This document shows, piece after piece, positions 6,153 to 8,730 of a DNA stretch of 8,730 nt; the stretch's first letter is position 1; each line of letters opens with the position of its first letter. A program made the position numbers and the translations under genes. The stretch is from positions 1 through 8,730 of the forward strand of contig CAJBIS010000425.1 in NCBI GenBank assembly GCA_903953195.1. The letters are read 5' to 3'. The notes below the pieces were generated by a model. It saw only the letters and a list, made by a program, of their open reading frames with translations, ran no database searches and had not been told where the DNA came from. Source of the stretch: an uncultured Actinomycetes bacterium. GTDB taxonomy: Bacteria; Actinomycetota; Acidimicrobiia; Acidimicrobiales; Microtrichaceae.

Positions 6153-6659
6153 TCAGTCGGTGCCGGACCAGGTGGTCTCGAGCGCCACCACGCCGACGGC
6201 CGCCGCCGCAACCAGCGCACAGGTGGTGAACGCGCCGATCGCGGAGCCGCCACGGAGGCCGTCACCGACCCCCAGTGGCGGTTGCGCCACGCCGGCGACG
6301 GCGATCGCCAGTGACATCACGTTCACCGCCACGTGCAGCCACGTGGGTCGAGCGGATCGCTCCCCGAAACAGCCGCACGACGGCAACCCGCGGCGCACGG
6401 CGGCGACGCTGGTGACGGTCACGCCCAGATAGGCCGCGGCGAGCGCCACCGCGGCCGCTCGACCGCCGATCACCAGCACGGCCAGTCCGACGACCGCCTC
6501 GACCCCGCCGAGTGCGCGGGCGGCCCCCGGCCCCACGGCGGATGACGGCACGAGTGCCCGGATGGCCCGTGCCGCCGGCTCGGGCGCGAGCAGCTTCGAG
6601 ACACCGGCGGCGAGCAGCACGGCGGCCACCACCCAGGTGAGTGCATCGAGCGCGGACAC
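6153..6659 (-). CDS. MauE/DoxX-like membrane protein with CGCFG motif
   Basis: A 168-residue protein with about four membrane segments (6-25, 48-65, 67-87, 107-125) and a fifth hydrophobic stretch at 138-160. The loop PSCGCFG (93-99, cysteines 95 and 97) is the hallmark of MauE-like proteins. These are linked to disulfide formation or thiol redox in the maturation of exported proteins; the wider superfamily includes DoxX. The CxC pair is the likely redox centre. No mau genes or thioredoxin partner are in the window, so methylamine metabolism is not implied. The start is GTG with only GAGG directly adjacent. It converges on the P-type ATPase (31 bp between stops, no clear terminator) and is divergent from the SOD gene. 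Confidence 0.75.
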   Translation of the reverse strand: MSALDALTWVVAAVLLAAGVSKLLAPEPAARAIRALVPSSAVGPGAARALGGVEAVVGLAVLVIGGRAAAVALAAAYLGVTVTSVAAVRRGLPSCGCFGERSARPTWLHVAVNVMSLAIAVAGVAQPPLGVGDGLRGGSAIGAFTTCALVAAAAVGVVALETTWSGTD

Positions 6660-6784
6660 CCTCGCAGGCTAGTGACGCCGCTGCCGTGCGGCTGCGGAAC
6701 ACCGGGAGGTCGAGCGGGGTTGGACCGGGCAACTAGATTCCTGCACGCCATCAGGCACGCACACGTCTCCAGAGAGGTTCACTC
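6660..6784. promoter_or_regulatory. Divergent intergenic region upstream of SOD
   Basis: These 125 bp separate the MauE-like and SOD starts and should contain both promoters. A 5-bp hairpin (GCCGC 6677-6681, GCGGC 6688-6692) is present. AGAGAGG at 6771-6777 is a strong Shine-Dalgarno seven bases before the SOD ATG and fixes that start. TTGGAC (6720-6725) and TAGATT (6734-6739) look like promoter boxes but are only 8 bp apart, so I do not call them as a pair. Confidence 0.4.
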
Positions 6785-7363
6785 ATGCCGTTCGAACTCC
6801 CCGCCCTCCCGTATGCCCAGGATGCGCTCGCCCCGCACATCTCGGCCGAGACGCTCGAGTACCACTACGGGAAGCACCACCAGACCTACGTGACCAACCT
6901 GAACAAGCTGGTCGAGGGCACCGAGTTCGAGAACGCGTCGCTCGAGGACGTGATCATGAAGTCCGACGGCGGCCTGTTCAACAACTCGGCCCAGGTGTGG
7001 AACCACACCTTCTACTGGAACTCGATGAGCCCCAGCGGTGGCGGTGCCCCGTCGGGTGCGGTCGGCGACGCCATCAACTCGGCATTCGGTTCGTACGACG
7101 ACTTCAAGGCGAAGTTCGCCGAGGCCGCGACGACACAGTTCGGCAGCGGCTGGGCGTGGCTCGTGGACAACGGATCGGGCCTCGAGATCATGAAGACGTC
7201 GAACGCCGACCTGCCGATGAAGCACGGCGCCAAGGCACTCCTCACCATCGATGTGTGGGAGCACGCCTACTACATCGACTTCCGCAACGCTCGGCCGAAC
7301 TACATCACGACGTTCCTCGACAGCCTCGTGAACTGGGACTTCGTCGCCGAGAACCTGGGCTGA
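6785..7363 (+). CDS. sodB: Iron-type superoxide dismutase
   Basis: A 192-residue cytosolic Fe/Mn-family superoxide dismutase that converts superoxide to O2 and H2O2. The four metal ligands are in place: H27, H74, D156 and H160, the last two in DVWEH, with second-shell GSGWAWLV (120-127). The family's N-terminal helix motif YHYGKHHQTYV is at 26-36. Q70, in the AQVWNHTFYWN segment, corresponds to the outer-sphere glutamine of iron SODs; manganese SODs supply that glutamine from the later domain. Iron, or cambialistic use, is therefore favoured. There is no signal peptide. Length equals E. coli SodB. The start is set by a strong AGAGAGG Shine-Dalgarno. Its stop codon overlaps the probable start of the MFS transporter, suggesting co-transcription. 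Confidence 0.97.
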   Translation: MPFELPALPYAQDALAPHISAETLEYHYGKHHQTYVTNLNKLVEGTEFENASLEDVIMKSDGGLFNNSAQVWNHTFYWNSMSPSGGGAPSGAVGDAINSAFGSYDDFKAKFAEAATTQFGSGWAWLVDNGSGLEIMKTSNADLPMKHGAKALLTIDVWEHAYYIDFRNARPNYITTFLDSLVNWDFVAENLG

Positions 7364-8703
7364 TCAGCTCATCGACACCCACGGCCCGGCGGCTGCTCGT
7401 CGTCGGGATCGTCAGCCTCATCACGGTGGTCGCCACCGAGGCGATGGCGATCTCGACGGTCATGCCGCTCGTCGAGTCGGACCTGGGTGACATCTGGCTC
7501 TACGGCTGGGCGTTCTCGGCCTTCTTCCTCGGTGACCTGATCGGCATCGTCGTCGGCGGCCGAGCAGCCGACCGGGTCCACCCCGTCGGGCCGTTGCTGG
7601 TCGGGTTGGTCGTCTTCACGGTGGGACTCGTCGTCGGTGGCCTCGCGCCGTCGATGGCGGTGCTCGTCGCCGGTCGGTTCCTCCAGGGGGTCGGTGCCGG
7701 CGTCGTGCCGGCGGTCGCCTACGTGTGCGTGGCGCGCGGGTTCGACGTCGCCGACCGGCCGAGGGTGTTCGCCATCATGTCGACGGCGTGGGTGGTCCCG
7801 TCGCTCGTCGCTCCACTGCTGGCCTCGGCGGTGGCGACCACGGTGGGTTGGCGATGGGTCTTCCTCGGCCTCGTGCCGGTCACGATCGCGGCCGGCGTGC
7901 TCGCAGCGGTGTCGCTGCGCGGCCTCGAGTCATCGAGTCCCGGCGGACACGAACCCACCCCGCTGGCACGTGTGGTGATGCTGGTGGTGGGCGCGGCCAT
8001 GCTCCTCAGTGGCCTGGGAGGGGACTCCGTCTGGACGGCGGTGCCGCTCGTCGTCGGAGGACTGGTGCTCGGCGTGCCAGCGCTGCGGGCACTCGTTCCC
8101 ACGGGCACCTTCCGGGCCGCGGTCGGTCTGCCGGCGGCGGTACTGATCCGCGGCGTGCTCACCTGTTCGTTCTTCGCCGCCAACGCCTACCTGTCGCTCG
8201 CAGTCACCTCGGTTCGGGGAGCGAGCACGTTGTTCGCCGGGGTCGTGCTGGCGAGCGCGTCGTTCACGTGGACGGCCGGGGCCTGGGCCCAGGCCCGGTT
8301 GATGGCGAGCTGGGGGCCGGCCCGGCTGGTCCGGCTGGCGGGCATCGTGCTGGTCGCCGGCCTGGTGCTGATGATCCCGTCGTTGCTGGACGTCGTGCCG
8401 CTGTGGCTGTGGGTCATCGCGTCGTGCGTCGCCGGACTGGGCATCGGTCTGGGGTACGCGCCGCTGTCCTCGGTCGCGCTCGCCGAGGCCGAGGCCGGCC
8501 GGGAGGGCGTGGCGTCGTCGTCGTTGCAGCTCACCGATGTGCTCGGCATGGCGCTCGGCACCGGGATCGGTGGCGTCGTCGTCAGCACCGGTGACCGTCT
8601 CGGTGCCGCGACCGGACCGACGCTGGCCGTGGTGTTCGCCGGAAGCGCGGTGGTCGGCCTCGGCGTCGCGGCGCTCGGTGGTCGACTCGAACGCACGACC
8701 TGA
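7360..8703 (+). CDS. Major facilitator superfamily transporter, probable CTG start
   Basis: A 447-residue secondary transporter, probably a drug/H+ antiporter-like exporter; the substrate is unknown. The first half shows MFS signatures: TM1 (about 11-36, with ATEAMAISTVMP), a motif-A-like loop GGRAADRVHPVG (66-77) between TM2 and TM3, GRFLQGVGAG (105-114) and GWRWVFLGLVPV (163-174). A polar linker lies at about 188-204, and further hydrophobic segments run to about 440, roughly 12-14 spans. In frame, the first canonical starts are GTG 7426 and ATG 7444, both of which would delete most of TM1. The codon CTG at 7360-7362 overlaps the SOD stop as CTGA, analogous to the common ATGA stop-start overlap, and gives a short polar N terminus before TM1. 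I therefore prefer CTG with translational coupling to SOD. Family is firm; start and substrate are inferred. Confidence 0.88.
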   Translation: MISSSTPTARRLLVVGIVSLITVVATEAMAISTVMPLVESDLGDIWLYGWAFSAFFLGDLIGIVVGGRAADRVHPVGPLLVGLVVFTVGLVVGGLAPSMAVLVAGRFLQGVGAGVVPAVAYVCVARGFDVADRPRVFAIMSTAWVVPSLVAPLLASAVATTVGWRWVFLGLVPVTIAAGVLAAVSLRGLESSSPGGHEPTPLARVVMLVVGAAMLLSGLGGDSVWTAVPLVVGGLVLGVPALRALVPTGTFRAAVGLPAAVLIRGVLTCSFFAANAYLSLAVTSVRGASTLFAGVVLASASFTWTAGAWAQARLMASWGPARLVRLAGIVLVAGLVLMIPSLLDVVPLWLWVIASCVAGLGIGLGYAPLSSVALAEAEAGREGVASSSLQLTDVLGMALGTGIGGVVVSTGDRLGAATGPTLAVVFAGSAVVGLGVAALGGRLERTT

Positions 8704-8729
8704 CGGGTTCGATCCGACGGGTTCGATCC
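8702..8729. repeat. 14-bp perfect tandem duplication at window end
   Basis: GACGGGTTCGATCC occurs twice head to tail (8702-8715 and 8716-8729), starting in the stop codon of the MFS gene. The window ends one base later, so more copies could follow. Each unit contains GGTTCGATCC, resembling a tRNA T-loop, but no tRNA fold is present. It may be a slippage product or the start of a longer array. Confidence 0.7.
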
Positions 8730-8730
8730 G

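Noticed and set aside
3740..6265. An 841-codon open frame on the minus strand opposite the P-type ATPase
   Set aside because: It is rich in R, D, G, H and E without domains or membrane pattern, as expected for an antisense shadow of a high-GC gene; the plus-strand frame has every P-type ATPase motif.
6720..6739. TTGGAC and TAGATT as a sigma-70 promoter for SOD
   Set aside because: The boxes are only 8 bp apart, far short of the usual 16-18 bp.
6997..7359. Upstream extension of the MFS frame to an ATG inside the SOD gene
   Set aside because: The extra 121 codons are charged, low-quality shadow of SOD and would put a long soluble extension before TM1.
8704..8730. tRNA T-arm reading of the GGTTCGATCC units
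   Set aside because: Two copies 14 bp apart leave no room for other arms; a tandem duplication explains them better.

Overview
The window is a GC-rich stretch (most codons end in G or C) from what looks like an actinobacterium. The evidence is a mycobacterial CtpE-like P-type ATPase, an Rpf/transglycosylase-like secreted lipoprotein, an acyl-CoA desaturase and a MauE-type redox membrane protein, together with frequent GTG and other non-ATG starts. The overall style recalls marine or soil Acidimicrobiia (Ilumatobacter-like), but that placement is recognition, not a measurement. Eight genes fill nearly the whole window and no gap exceeds about 250 bases. I see no tRNA, rRNA, CRISPR array, transposase, integrase or phage gene.

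Left part (1-2158, minus strand). Three genes read leftward in a probable transcription unit: a membrane di-iron acyl-CoA desaturase, a small membrane protein of unknown function, and an ion channel with a K+ selectivity filter. The last two overlap by 11 bp. A perfect 9-bp hairpin just after the channel stop codon is the likely end of the unit. The desaturase has no ATG, GTG or TTG early enough to encode its first membrane segment. The frame suggests an ATC start, one base away from ATG.

Middle (2159-3596). A divergent intergenic region of about 230 bp carries a CRP-like palindrome (GTGA-N6-TCAC) and a 21-bp-phased direct repeat. It leads into a secreted lipoprotein that combines one textbook EF-hand loop with an Rpf/lysozyme-like catalytic domain. 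This gene converges, with a single base between stop codons, on a VIT1/CCC1-family metal transporter.

Right part (3597-8730). The VIT gene is divergent from a large CtpE-like cation P-type ATPase. That gene converges on a MauE/DoxX-like membrane protein, which is in turn divergent from an iron-type superoxide dismutase. The SOD stop codon overlaps by 4 bp what appears to be a CTG start of an MFS transporter. The window ends in a 14-bp tandem duplication.

The plausible common theme is cation and redox homeostasis (K+ channel, Fe/Mn transporter, Ca/other cation pump, Fe-SOD, thiol membrane protein) plus membrane and cell-wall maintenance. No regulator gene is present to tie them together. I do not see a clearly new multi-gene system; the best leads are the non-canonical starts, the EF-hand/Rpf architecture with its CRP-like site, and the PDGL variant in the ATPase.
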